Shown here: positions 1 through 7,700 of the stretch, piece after piece
Layout of the letters: each line of letters begins with the position of its first letter
Position numbering within the stretch: the first letter of the stretch is position 1
Origin: an uncultured Alphaproteobacteria bacterium
GTDB lineage: Bacteria > Pseudomonadota > Alphaproteobacteria > Rs-D84
Assembly: GCA_944389135.1 (NCBI GenBank)
Contig: CALXLG010000008.1
Span: forward strand, 1 to 43,267
Direction: 5' to 3'
DNA length: 43,267 nt
Notes under the pieces: generated by a model
What the model was told of the DNA's origin: nothing
Databases searched by the model: none
Seen by the model: the letters and a program-made list of their open reading frames with translations, nothing else
Made by a program: the position numbers and the translations under genes

Positions 1-150
1 ATACCCACAGGCATACGCCGAGGGAATCCGAGTATGTGAAAACGAGCAATGCGAAGTTTGAACAACTACGAGGATACCCACAGGCATACGCTGAGGAAAT
101 CCGAGTATATAAGAACAAGCCCAGCGCAGTTCGCATAAATACAAGGATAC
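1..150. repeat. 73-bp tandem repeat at the left edge
   Basis: The 18-base core ATACCCACAGGCATACGC occurs at 1 and exactly 73 bp later at 74; a weaker third copy (ATACACGCAG) starts at 147, again 73 bp on. The first ~38 bases of units 1 and 2 are nearly identical, the rest has drifted. A period of 73 is not a multiple of three, so this is not a coding repeat. It probably continues beyond the left edge. Confidence 0.75.
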
Positions 151-156
151 ACGCAG

Positions 157-180
157 ATTTATCGTCTTTTGACGATAAAT
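157..180. repeat. Perfect 10-bp inverted repeat (hairpin)
   Basis: ATTTATCGTC, loop TTTT, GACGATAAAT. It lies immediately beyond a tRNA 3'-end-like fragment when read on the minus strand. There is no clear U-run, so a terminator role is unproven. Confidence 0.7.
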
Positions 181-183
181 CGA

Positions 184-206
184 GTGAAAGATTCGAACCC
201 CGACAA
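184..206 (-). pseudogene. Fragment resembling the 3' end of a tRNA
   Basis: The bases around GAAAGATTCGAACC and the following CGACA match the T-arm of the intact tRNA-Pro 100 bp to the right, with one gap and two changes. No acceptor partner, D-arm or anticodon arm could be assembled nearby, so it is not a functional tRNA. It could be a decayed duplicate of the tRNA-Pro 3' end, or the scar of an element that used the tRNA end as a target. Confidence 0.4.
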
Positions 207-220
207 ACGGCGGTTTGTCG
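201..220. repeat. Perfect 8-bp inverted repeat (hairpin)
   Basis: CGACAAAC, loop GGCG, GTTTGTCG. It directly abuts the tRNA-like fragment. It is the second of three palindromes within 130 bp. Confidence 0.65.
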
Positions 221-240
221 TTTGAATATGCAGGTTCCAC

Positions 241-286
241 CCAGAAAATTAAAACCGCCGCAAATGCGACGGTTTGAATTTTCTGG
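241..286 (-). repeat. 46-bp near-perfect palindrome fused to the tRNA CCA end
   Basis: The arms CCAGAAAATT and AATTTTCTGG flank an inner stem (AAACCG-C-CGCA with TGCG-A-CGGTTT), interrupted by single mismatches. On the minus strand it starts with the encoded CCA tail of tRNA-Pro, so the CCA end is the first base-paired part of the hairpin. It could act as a processing or termination structure; no U-run follows. Confidence 0.65.
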
Positions 287-360
287 TCGGGGCGAAAGGA
301 TTCGAACCTTCGACACCTTGGTCCCAAACCAAGTACTCTACCAGACTGAGCTACACCCCG
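284..360 (-). tRNA. tRNA-Pro(TGG)
   Basis: Read on the minus strand the gene begins CGGGGTG and ends CGCCCCG-A, giving a 7-bp acceptor stem with one G-T pair, followed by an encoded CCA (284-286). The anticodon loop TTTGGGA carries TGG, flanked by a perfect stem (CTTGG/CCAAG). The T-arm is GAAGG-TTCGAAT-CCTTT and the D-arm contains TAGCTCAG. All four arms are seen. The UGG anticodon usually reads most proline codons by wobble. Confidence 0.96.
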
Positions 361-371
361 AAACGAACAAC

Positions 372-400
372 ATTATAACAACATTTTTTTTAAATGCAAA
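372..400 (-). promoter_or_regulatory. Promoter of tRNA-Pro
   Basis: On the minus strand TTTGCA (400-395), a 17-bp spacer, and a perfect TATAAT (377-372). Transcription would start just upstream of the mature 5' end at 360. Confidence 0.6.
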
Positions 401-420
401 TTTTTTTCTTAATTTTATAC

Positions 421-449
421 TTGTCTAATCTCTTCAAACTTTTTACAAT
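421..449 (+). promoter_or_regulatory. Promoter that predicts a leaderless mRNA
   Basis: TTGTCT (421-426), 17-bp spacer, TACAAT (444-449). The expected start of transcription is about position 456, one base before the ATG at 457. No Shine-Dalgarno sequence precedes that ATG. Confidence 0.6.
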
Positions 450-456
450 GTAAGTA

Positions 457-1488
457 ATGATAAATAAACTTAAAATTTTCTTATTCTTATCAACTTTAGT
501 GCTTTTCGTACAAGTCGCTTTGGCAGCAACTTCACCTGCTAATTATATGAGTGCAAATTCTTATAATAATCTATACCCATATATGAATAATACTATGCGG
601 ACAAGCCTTAACCCAGGTACAACCCCAAGTCAATCAAATGCACAAATAAACGTATTAACCAGAACTAAACAAGCAACAAATACAACAACCAGAAAAGTTG
701 TACCAAGAACCGCAACAACACAAACCACCGCCAGAAGCGCAACTACAGGCACATCCGTACGAAGTGCTAGTACGCCAACCACAGCAAACACTAATTCCAA
801 TGCACGCGTAGCAACAAATACCACAATGGCGGCCAGAAACAATACAACAAGCAATTCAACACGACGCGTAGTCGCTCGTTCTGGAACAACAACAAATAAT
901 GCAATGCAGGCAGCCATCAGAACTTCTCGTGGAGATGTATCAACCTATGCAAACCAAAATGCTTCTGGCGTAATTACTTATGATACCAGCACTCAATCTA
1001 TACCCTCTTCGCGTTGCATGGCAGATTATATTGAGTGTATGAACGGTTATTGTGAACGTGAAAATGCGGCATATAACAGATGCTATTGTAGCACAAAACT
1101 GGCACAAATAGATTCCACATATCAACCAGAAATAGACAGTTTAATAAAAGAGATAATTGTTGCACAAAGTACTAACAAGTGGACAGATGAAGAAATGAAC
1201 GAATACTGGATGGAGACAATTGGTAAATATACTGGTGATAATTCTTGGGTTAATCTTGAAAATGCTTTAAATATAGATTGGTCCAGTACAGAAAGCCGCG
1301 TTCGCGGACAGCAAGCCTTTGCAACAGGACATTCATATTGCGTTCAACACTTAAAAGGATGTGCATATATGGCAAATAATCTTCGTGATGCGTATCGCTC
1401 TGAAATTGCGCGTGATTGTTCTACATATGAAACCTCATTAAAGAAAATAAAAAGTGCCGCAGAAAGTATATTGGAGGCTTATAAATGA
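457..1488 (+). CDS. Secreted protein, Thr/Asn/Arg-rich linker plus Cys-rich domain (unknown family)
   Basis: 343 aa. Residues 1-24 form a signal peptide (hydrophobic core, then ALAA). Residues ~45-165 are low complexity, dominated by Thr, Asn, Ala, Arg and Ser, and likely disordered. From ~185 to the end there is a compact domain with eight Cys; its start shows the spacing C-x6-C-x4-C-x9-C-x-C, then two more Cys (SYC...GC) and a last one (RDC). An even number of Cys in an exported protein suggests disulfides. The C-terminus is helical and charged. The stop codon overlaps the next start (ATGA), so it is translationally coupled to the arginase-family gene. I do not recognise the family. A role at the surface or in the periplasm is inference from the signal peptide alone. 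Confidence 0.85.
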   Translation: MINKLKIFLFLSTLVLFVQVALAATSPANYMSANSYNNLYPYMNNTMRTSLNPGTTPSQSNAQINVLTRTKQATNTTTRKVVPRTATTQTTARSATTGTSVRSASTPTTANTNSNARVATNTTMAARNNTTSNSTRRVVARSGTTTNNAMQAAIRTSRGDVSTYANQNASGVITYDTSTQSIPSSRCMADYIECMNGYCERENAAYNRCYCSTKLAQIDSTYQPEIDSLIKEIIVAQSTNKWTDEEMNEYWMETIGKYTGDNSWVNLENALNIDWSSTESRVRGQQAFATGHSYCVQHLKGCAYMANNLRDAYRSEIARDCSTYETSLKKIKSAAESILEAYK

Positions 1489-2321
1489 AAAAACTATTTG
1501 GCATAGAGTATGGTCGCGGTGCAACCGCTAAAATTATTGATGGTGGACCCGCATTGGCACCAGCAAAAGTAAAAAGTCTTTTTCCTGACTATGATTGGAC
1601 AATTATCACGCCAGAGCCTTTCAACTTAGAAGAATGTCAAAAGGACAGATTCGGTGAAAACTATAAAATACAAAAGAAAATTTATGAAAACACACCAACA
1701 GAAAAACATATTTTAATTGGTGGTGACCATTCTGTAAATTTTGGGCATTTTGCGGCTATTGCCGATAGAATCCCAAATGATGAGTTATGCTTAATATATA
1801 TTGACGCACACTTAGATATACATACACCAGAAAGCTCTAAAGCAGAAGCATCTGGCGCACCACACGGTACAAATGTTCGCGCACTTATTGGCGAAGGTGA
1901 TGAACGCTGGTTATCATTACAAAAAAAATGCCCTGCCCTCAAACCTGAAAATGTTTTTTATTTGGCAACCCGTTCATATGAAAATTCTGAGATAAATTTT
2001 GTACGCAACAATAATATTTTTTGCCGTGAATCAAAAGAACTTCAAACACCAGAGGCATGGGAAAAAGCCGTTAAAGAAATTATGGCAAAAATTGCCAACA
2101 AACCTTTTATGATTTCTTTTGACTTTGATGCGCTGGATCCATCTATATTTGAAGATGTTTTGGTTCCAGAACCAAACGGTATATCATTAGATGCCGCAAA
2201 ATATTTCTTAGAATCATTCAAAAATGCAATTGGCATAGAATTTGTGGAATATGCACCAAAACAATCAGAAAAATCAGAAGAACTGGTAAAAGAATTAGTC
2301 GGTCAGGCATTAAAATATTAA
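1485..2321 (+). CDS. Arginase/agmatinase-family (ureohydrolase) enzyme
   Basis: 278 aa. The family uses a Mn2+ pair to hydrolyse guanidino or related groups (arginine, agmatine, formimidoylglutamate). The metal ligands are visible: GGDHS (His82), DAHLDIH (Asp107, His109, Asp111) and SFDFDALDP (Asp213, Asp215). A further conserved His is in APHGTN (His127). The length is a little short of arginases and agmatinases (about 300). The N-terminal GxExG-type opening and the ending VEYAP fit arginases better than agmatinases, but the substrate cannot be set from sequence. The start overlaps the stop of the secreted Cys-rich orphan by 4 bp (ATGA), an odd pairing of a cytosolic enzyme with an exported protein. 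No signal peptide. The end overlaps by 4 bp the convergent small lipoprotein gene. Confidence 0.9.
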   Translation: MKKLFGIEYGRGATAKIIDGGPALAPAKVKSLFPDYDWTIITPEPFNLEECQKDRFGENYKIQKKIYENTPTEKHILIGGDHSVNFGHFAAIADRIPNDELCLIYIDAHLDIHTPESSKAEASGAPHGTNVRALIGEGDERWLSLQKKCPALKPENVFYLATRSYENSEINFVRNNNIFCRESKELQTPEAWEKAVKEIMAKIANKPFMISFDFDALDPSIFEDVLVPEPNGISLDAAKYFLESFKNAIGIEFVEYAPKQSEKSEELVKELVGQALKY

Positions 2322-2509
2322 TGCCTGCTTTCACAAATCTGATTGTGCCGATAAATATTTCTTGCCAAATCATCACTGATGACATCCCAATCTGATGCGC
2401 GTCCATAAATTGGCATACATGGCAAGCAATTATTATTAATCTGCGATTGTGTATTTTTCGCGCAAGATGCGACGAATATCGTGCAAGCTAGTACTAAAAA
2501 CTTTTTCAT
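2318..2509 (-). CDS. Small lipoprotein, outer-membrane spanin (Rz1-like) candidate
   Basis: 63 aa. The signal peptide ends in a lipobox VASC with Cys16, giving a mature lipoprotein of about 48 residues with two further Cys (CLPC) and a charged helical tail (DDLARNIYRHNQICE). A strong ribosome site (AGGAAAGA) lies ahead of the ATG. That start sits inside the upstream small membrane-protein gene, in the +1 frame, with 74 bp of overlap. A short lipoprotein nested at the end of a gene for a one-TM coiled-coil protein is the hallmark of phage Rz/Rz1 spanin pairs, which join the inner and outer membranes at the end of lysis. It could instead be an unrelated small lipoprotein. Confidence 0.65.
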   Translation of the reverse strand: MKKFLVLACTIFVASCAKNTQSQINNNCLPCMPIYGRASDWDVISDDLARNIYRHNQICESRH

Positions 2510-2675
2510 CTATCTCTTTCCTTTGATTTTCATAAATAATTTGATTATTTTTTAAATTCTCTATAGTTTCTTGCGCTAATTCTTCATGGCATTTTGCATT
2601 GCCACGAAACTCACCAGCTAAAAAGCATAAAAATAAAGTCAGACCAATCAGTCCGACAAGATAAAGCTTATACAT
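2436..2675 (-). CDS. Small one-TM protein, inner-membrane spanin (Rz-like) candidate
   Basis: 79 aa. Residues ~3-22 form a single N-terminal membrane segment (short Lys then Leu/Val/Phe-rich). The rest is periplasmic, rich in Glu, Lys, Asn and Gln with predicted coiled-coil character (HEELAQETIENL, then YENQRKEIDEKV), ending in a basic helix. There is one Cys after the membrane segment. A weak ribosome site (AAAGG) precedes the ATG. The gene lies 49 bp downstream of rho and could share its transcript past the rho terminator. Length and topology match inner-membrane spanins, and the partner lipoprotein is embedded in its 3' end. No holin or endolysin gene is adjacent. Confidence 0.65.
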   Translation of the reverse strand: MYKLYLVGLIGLTLFLCFLAGEFRGNAKCHEELAQETIENLKNNQIIYENQRKEIDEKVFSTSLHDIRRILREKYTIAD

Positions 2676-2699
2676 ATTACTAAACCTTTAAAATTAAAT

Positions 2700-2719
2700 A
2701 GCCCTCTTTTTTGAGGGCT
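2700..2719 (-). terminator. Terminator after rho
   Basis: Stem AGCCCTC/GAGGGCT with a 6-base A loop as read on the minus strand, followed by the T-rich tract ATTTAATTTT. It starts five bases after the rho stop and precedes the small spanin-like genes. Confidence 0.7.
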
Positions 2720-2724
2720 TTTAA

Positions 2725-3993
2725 CTATTGATTCATAGAAGAGAAGAAGTCTTCATTAGTTTTTGTTAAACGCAACTTATCCAACAAGAACTCCATCGCT
2801 TCCAATGTTCCCATCGGATTTATAATTCTGCGTAAAACGTACATCTTTGACAACACATCTTTGCCCACCAACAAGTCTTCTTTACGTGTGCCAGATTTCG
2901 TTATATCAATTGCAGGGTATACACGTTTATCAGATAATTTTCTATCTAAGATAATTTCACTGTTGCCAGTACCCTTAAATTCTTCGAAAATAACTTCGTC
3001 CATTTTAGATCCTGTATCAACCAATGCTGTTGCAATAATAGTCAACGAACCACCACCTTCTATATTACGTGCCGCTCCAAAGAAACGTTTTGGTCTTTGC
3101 AACGCATATGCATCAACACCACCTGTTAAAACCTTGCCACTGCTTGGAACAACAGTATTATAAGCACGCCCCAAACGAGTAATAGAATCTAACAAGATAA
3201 CAACGTCTTGTCCTGCTTCCACCAAACGTTTTGCTTTTTCAATAACCATTTCCGCAACTTGAATATGGCGCGCAGCCGGTTCATCAAACGTTGAAGAAAT
3301 AACTTCACCCTTAACACTGCGTTGCATATCAGTAACTTCTTCTGGACGTTCATCAATCAACAAAACTATCAATTTTACATCTGGGTAATTCGTCGCAATA
3401 GAATGAGCTATATTTTGTAGCATAACTGTCTTACCAGTACGTGGTGGCGCAACAATCAATGAGCGCTGCCCCTTACCTGTCGGAGAAATCAAGTCAATAA
3501 CACGTGCAGATAAACTGCGCCCTTTATCTTTATCATCAATGACTTCCATTTTTAACATCTCATCAGGATAAAGAGGAGTCATATCATCAAAAGATACCCT
3601 ATGACGCAACTTTTCCGGATTGCCACCATTAACACGTTCTATCGTTTCCAATGCAAAATAACGTTCAGATTCATTTTGTGGGGCTTGAATTTGACCTTCA
3701 ACATAATCACCTGTTTTTAAGCCGTATTTCTTAATTAACGCTGGTGAAACATACAAATCATCAGGTCCCGCCAGATAATTACTTTCTGGTGCACGCAAAA
3801 AACCAAAACCGTCTTGCATACGTTCCAAAACCCCGTCACCAATTAAAACAACTTTTTTATCCGCGGCAAAAACACGCATAACCGCAAAACGTAATTGTTG
3901 TACATTTAACTGTGAAGGGTTTTCAATCCCCATATCTTCAGCCATTTTCAGCAATTGCTGTGGCGACTTTGCCTTTAGTTCATTAATATGCAT
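2725..3993 (-). CDS. rho: Transcription termination factor Rho
   Basis: 422 aa, close to the usual ~419. Rho is a hexameric RNA-dependent ATPase/helicase that ends transcription. In order: an N-terminal helical Rho_N domain (1-45); a cold-shock-type RNA-binding domain with the RNP motif GFGFLR (62-67) and a second stretch GDYVEG; then the RecA-like ATPase with Walker A APPRTGKT (182-189), Walker B VVILLDS (264-270) and the secondary-channel region [15 protein letters not shown]. The start is set by AAAAAGGA ahead of ATG and by family alignment. A consensus promoter drives a ~57-nt leader. It is divergent from ssb. Confidence 0.98.
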   Translation of the reverse strand: MHINELKAKSPQQLLKMAEDMGIENPSQLNVQQLRFAVMRVFAADKKVVLIGDGVLERMQDGFGFLRAPESNYLAGPDDLYVSPALIKKYGLKTGDYVEGQIQAPQNESERYFALETIERVNGGNPEKLRHRVSFDDMTPLYPDEMLKMEVIDDKDKGRSLSARVIDLISPTGKGQRSLIVAPPRTGKTVMLQNIAHSIATNYPDVKLIVLLIDERPEEVTDMQRSVKGEVISSTFDEPAARHIQVAEMVIEKAKRLVEAGQDVVILLDSITRLGRAYNTVVPSSGKVLTGGVDAYALQRPKRFFGAARNIEGGGSLTIIATALVDTGSKMDEVIFEEFKGTGNSEIILDRKLSDKRVYPAIDITKSGTRKEDLLVGKDVLSKMYVLRRIINPMGTLEAMEFLLDKLRLTKTNEDFFSSMNQ

Positions 3994-4056
3994 AAATAAT
4001 CCTTTTTGGAAACAGGTATGCGAGAATTCGCCCCTTTCTTTTGATTTTACCCACTA

Positions 4057-4085
4057 ATTATATCTTTTTTTTGACAAAAAGTCAA
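4057..4085 (-). promoter_or_regulatory. rho promoter
   Basis: On the minus strand TTGACT (4085-4080), exactly 17 bp, TATAAT (4062-4057). The -35 lies inside the 15-bp palindrome TTGACAAAAAGTCAA (4071-4085), which could form part of an operator or a symmetric -35. Confidence 0.75.
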
Positions 4086-4198
4086 TATTTTGATTTTTCA
4101 CATATAACCTCATAAAATTTATTGATGATTTTTCTTGCTTTTTCGGGCTTTTATTGTTCAAATATAATTATATTATAAAGAAACCAAAGGAAGCAATA

Positions 4199-4660
4199 AT
4201 GGCAGGCAGCATCAACAAAGTTATACTTGTCGGAAATGTAGGACAAGAACCACAAGTTCGCACAATGCAAAGTGGGCAGAAAGTCGTAAGTTTTTCACTA
4301 GCAACATCTGACCGCTGGCGTGACAGACAGTCTGGCGAACAAAAAGAACAAACAGAATGGCATCGTGTTGTTATTTTTAATCCTAACTTAGTTGAAGTTG
4401 CGGAACGTATGTTACAAAAAGGCACCAAGCTATACTTAGAAGGTTCACTTCGTACACGTAAATGGCAAAATCAACAAGGAATTGATGTTTTCACAACCGA
4501 GGTTGTTTTAAACCCGTATGCAGGACAAATGATTATTTTAAGCGGTGCGAAAAATTTGGACAACTCTTCAAATAACGATTACAGCGCCCCACAATCACAA
4601 CCTGCGCAACAACGCGAAGAAATATCAATATCCGACATTGGTGATGATATTCCATTTTAA
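4199..4660 (+). CDS. ssb: Single-stranded DNA-binding protein
   Basis: 153 aa. It coats ssDNA in replication, repair and recombination as a tetramer. The OB-fold spans residues ~3-110 (NKVILVGNVGQEP, RDRQSG, TEWHRVVIFN, KLYLEGSLRTRKW). A Gln/Ser/Asn-rich linker follows, then the acidic tip DIGDDIPF, the conserved end that recruits partner proteins. I chose the ATG at 4199 because AAAGGAA lies 7 bp upstream and the protein then begins MAGSINKVIL as in relatives; an in-frame ATG at 4154 would add 15 unconserved residues. I did not find a convincing -35/-10 in the 200 bp shared with rho. Confidence 0.97.
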   Translation: MAGSINKVILVGNVGQEPQVRTMQSGQKVVSFSLATSDRWRDRQSGEQKEQTEWHRVVIFNPNLVEVAERMLQKGTKLYLEGSLRTRKWQNQQGIDVFTTEVVLNPYAGQMIILSGAKNLDNSSNNDYSAPQSQPAQQREEISISDIGDDIPF

Positions 4661-4661
4661 T

Positions 4662-4687
4662 AAAAAACCCGCTGTTGCGGGTTTTTT
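4662..4687. terminator. ssb terminator (first of two)
   Basis: Perfect stem AAAAAACCCGC/GCGGGTTTTTT with loop TGTT, starting two bases after the ssb stop. It has an A-run on one side and a T-run on the other, so it can work on both strands for the convergent genes. Confidence 0.9.
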
Positions 4688-4690
4688 ATT

Positions 4691-4712
4691 AAGCCCCAAG
4701 TAAGTGGGGCTT
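4691..4712. terminator. Second terminator, serving the convergent autotransporter gene
   Basis: Stem AAGCCCC/GGGGCTT extended by an A-T pair, loop AGTAAG, followed by TT on the plus strand. It forms a tandem pair with the ssb terminator and lies just beyond the autotransporter stop codon. Confidence 0.75.
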
Positions 4713-4724
4713 TTCTATTGATAT

Positions 4725-7700
4725 TTAAAATCTGTAAGAACCAGATACTTTAATGTTATGTAATTGGATAGCAGAATTATATTGATATCTATAATCTACG
4801 CCAACCTGAATACCACTTGCAGACAACATTTCGATACCACCACCTATATTTGCCCACATTGGGTCAATATCTATATCGTAACTAGTATAAGAATAAGCGG
4901 GAGCAAACTTATATTTAACAGAATCTGGTGCACCCAAAACATCATATTCTATACCAATTGACGCATATGGACGAATTTGGAACCATGCAGAAGGATATAT
5001 ACGTTTCTGCGCTGTCAAAGTATATCCAGGTGTTAAAACCAAATATCCATCAGATTCAAGACTCATATAATCTTGACCGTCTGACTTTTCTTTAACAGAG
5101 AAGCCTGTATTATAACCAAAACGAGCATACAAATTTCCCACGATATACTGATTCAATATGTCATGCATCAACCCCCATTCGCTTATCAAGCTAAACGCTG
5201 TACCAAAACCGTCTATCGGATTTGTATAAGTTTGTGTACGGTCAACATTCAAGAAATGTATGTCTAAGAAAGCATTACCATAAGCACGCGCTTTCTCGCC
5301 CAGTATTTTCATCAGATAACCGCCAACAGCGACATTCAAATCAGATACATCTACATCAACCTGCCCTGTTATGATTTTATCAGCATAACTTAAATCAACA
5401 ACGTCCGAATTGTCTGCAGACATATTAGATATACGCCCAGTCAAACCAAGAATTAATGTTTCTGATTCTTGCCAATCAAAACCCCCAGAAACATTAAAGC
5501 GATTACCGTATACGCGCTTACCATCCGAAACATCCTGACTAAACATACCAAAATCAACATCCGCCCACGCTTTCTTTAGCTGACGATTACGATTCCAAAT
5601 AAATTCATTTAACATATAATCTTCAAAAGAACGGAAATTTGTATGTTCATTCAGTGCTATACTGCCTGCAATTTGTTCTAATTCGCGTACTTGGAATAAA
5701 CGGCTGAAGTTAGCCAAGACAGAACCATCACGGTTTGTATTATAATCTTCCATACGATTATATAATTCGTTGGCCAACTCTTCCATATTTGTATTTTCAA
5801 ATATTACCGGTATAGCTTCTATCGGTGTATCATTAAAGAATAGCTTATCTGCCATTTGCCCACTGATAAGGTTATCCAACGCCCCTGCAGAAACATATTC
5901 ACCTTCTGTATGTTGTTTTGCTAACCCTACAATTGGCTGAATTTTAAACACTTCGACAGGCCCACCAAATCTTGGGTCAAAAACGACATAAATACTATCT
6001 TCTATACCGTCACCATCACTATCACGTAAAGACAAATACGCAGGCAAACCTTCTTCTGTATTTGCGCCTTCTGTCAAGTCATAATAGCTAAAACATTCAG
6101 TGCCGTTAGCATTACAGAAATTTACATGCAAATTTCTTATTTTATCGCTTAATTCACGAACGCCTTCATCTGCATGTACCAACCATATCGCAGTACCTTG
6201 GTCTACCATATCAAACAAATCAATGCCTATTTGCCCGTCTTTTAATCCGACACCGTTTGATGCAGTACCAAAACCAGAGACGTCCGAAATGAATTGCCCA
6301 CCAACTGTTATCATAGCCTTAGCATCCGCAGCATTTGTTATTACACCTAATGTATCATCTTCATTCAAACTAACCGTTGCCCAATAATTACGAGTTGTAG
6401 AATTAAGCCCACCACCTGCTGCATATGGTAAAATTGCTGCATTCAAAGAACTACCATTGTTAAATATATAGTCCCCACCAATTGTCATCATTTCCAAACC
6501 ATTGAAGCCAACACCACCAGAGACAGTTCCAAGAACATTAACGTTCATCCAATTTCCTTCTGGATTGGCAACAAAATTCAAATTTTGTGCAGTAATTGTA
6601 CCACCGACATCAATATCACTAGAATTTACCGTCATACCCCCAGAATCTTGAATAATACCACCAACGTTAAAATTTCCTGCCGTAATTGTATATGCGTTTG
6701 AATCAACATTGATATCACCAGCAACTAAATCATCATTATAATTTTGATATAAAGTTGCCCCTGTTGAAAACGCGGAACCAGAAGTCAAGCCAGTCCCCGC
6801 CAGCACAACAGTTCCTGTACTTCCCATTGCAAAGTTATCAACTGTCGCAATACCAGTCCCCGAATCAATTGTTAAACTTCCTGTATTTGTAACAACACCT
6901 AAATTAAGCCCCCTATTTCCAGTTAAATTTAATGTTCCAGCATTAATAACATTCTGAGCAGTTATGTTATTTGCGGCTAATTCTACAGCAGTATTTGCAG
7001 AAACATTTACGCCACCGCCAATTACTGCGGCACCTGCAAAATCATACTCTGCACTGCCACCAGTTGCATTAAATGCACCGCTAATATTTAAAGCACCGTC
7101 AGAATTTAAATTAATATTTGCACTTGTTAGGTTCAAAGACCCACTTGTTCCACCTTGCACAAAATTGCCAGTTACAGATACATTATTAGCAACCCTAATG
7201 TCGCCCGCACTTATAGTTGCAGTTCCGTCATTAACAGCAATTGAAGCAGAAGTTAAATCAGAAGAATTAATTTGTAATAAACCACCATTAGCATTGATAA
7301 GTCCGGCATTAACAACTGCACCAGGTACAGTAAGGTTATTACTATTTATAATATCGCCTAAATTAACATCCCCTGACGCAGTTATATTTGCCACATTTGT
7401 ATTGCTTATATCTTTTAAAGTAATATTCTGACCATCTATTGTTAAAGTGCCAGTGTTAGTAATTGCATTATCAAAATTAACGCTTGTAGTTGCATTAATG
7501 TCTAAAATTCCAGCATTGCTGACAACCCCACCAATTGTGGAATCCAACGCAGAATTAATCGTTAAAGTTTTTCCTGAACCAACATAAAGCCCACCTGATA
7601 AATTAACCCCCGCATTTTGTGCAACCAAAGTAAAATCATTTGTTCCATTTGCAACCAAACCACTTGTTGCACTTGTTCCATCAAACCAAACGCCACCAGC

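Noticed and set aside
1-360. CRISPR array at the left repeats
   Set aside because: Only two to three 73-bp units, adjoining with drift and without spacer structure; no cas genes.
36-428. A 130-codon open frame across the left repeats and the tRNA
   Set aside because: It reads through tRNA-Pro in antisense (the familiar false peptide GERIRTFDTLVPNQ) and through a 73-bp repeat whose period is not a multiple of three; no ribosome site.
630-917. Open frame antisense to the secreted orphan at 457
   Set aside because: It is the complement of the Thr/Asn/Ala-rich repeat, giving an artificial Val/Ala-rich peptide; no promoter or ribosome site.
4071-4108. ssb promoter TTGACA (4071) with TATAAC (4103)
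   Set aside because: The spacer would be 26 bp, far outside the working range.
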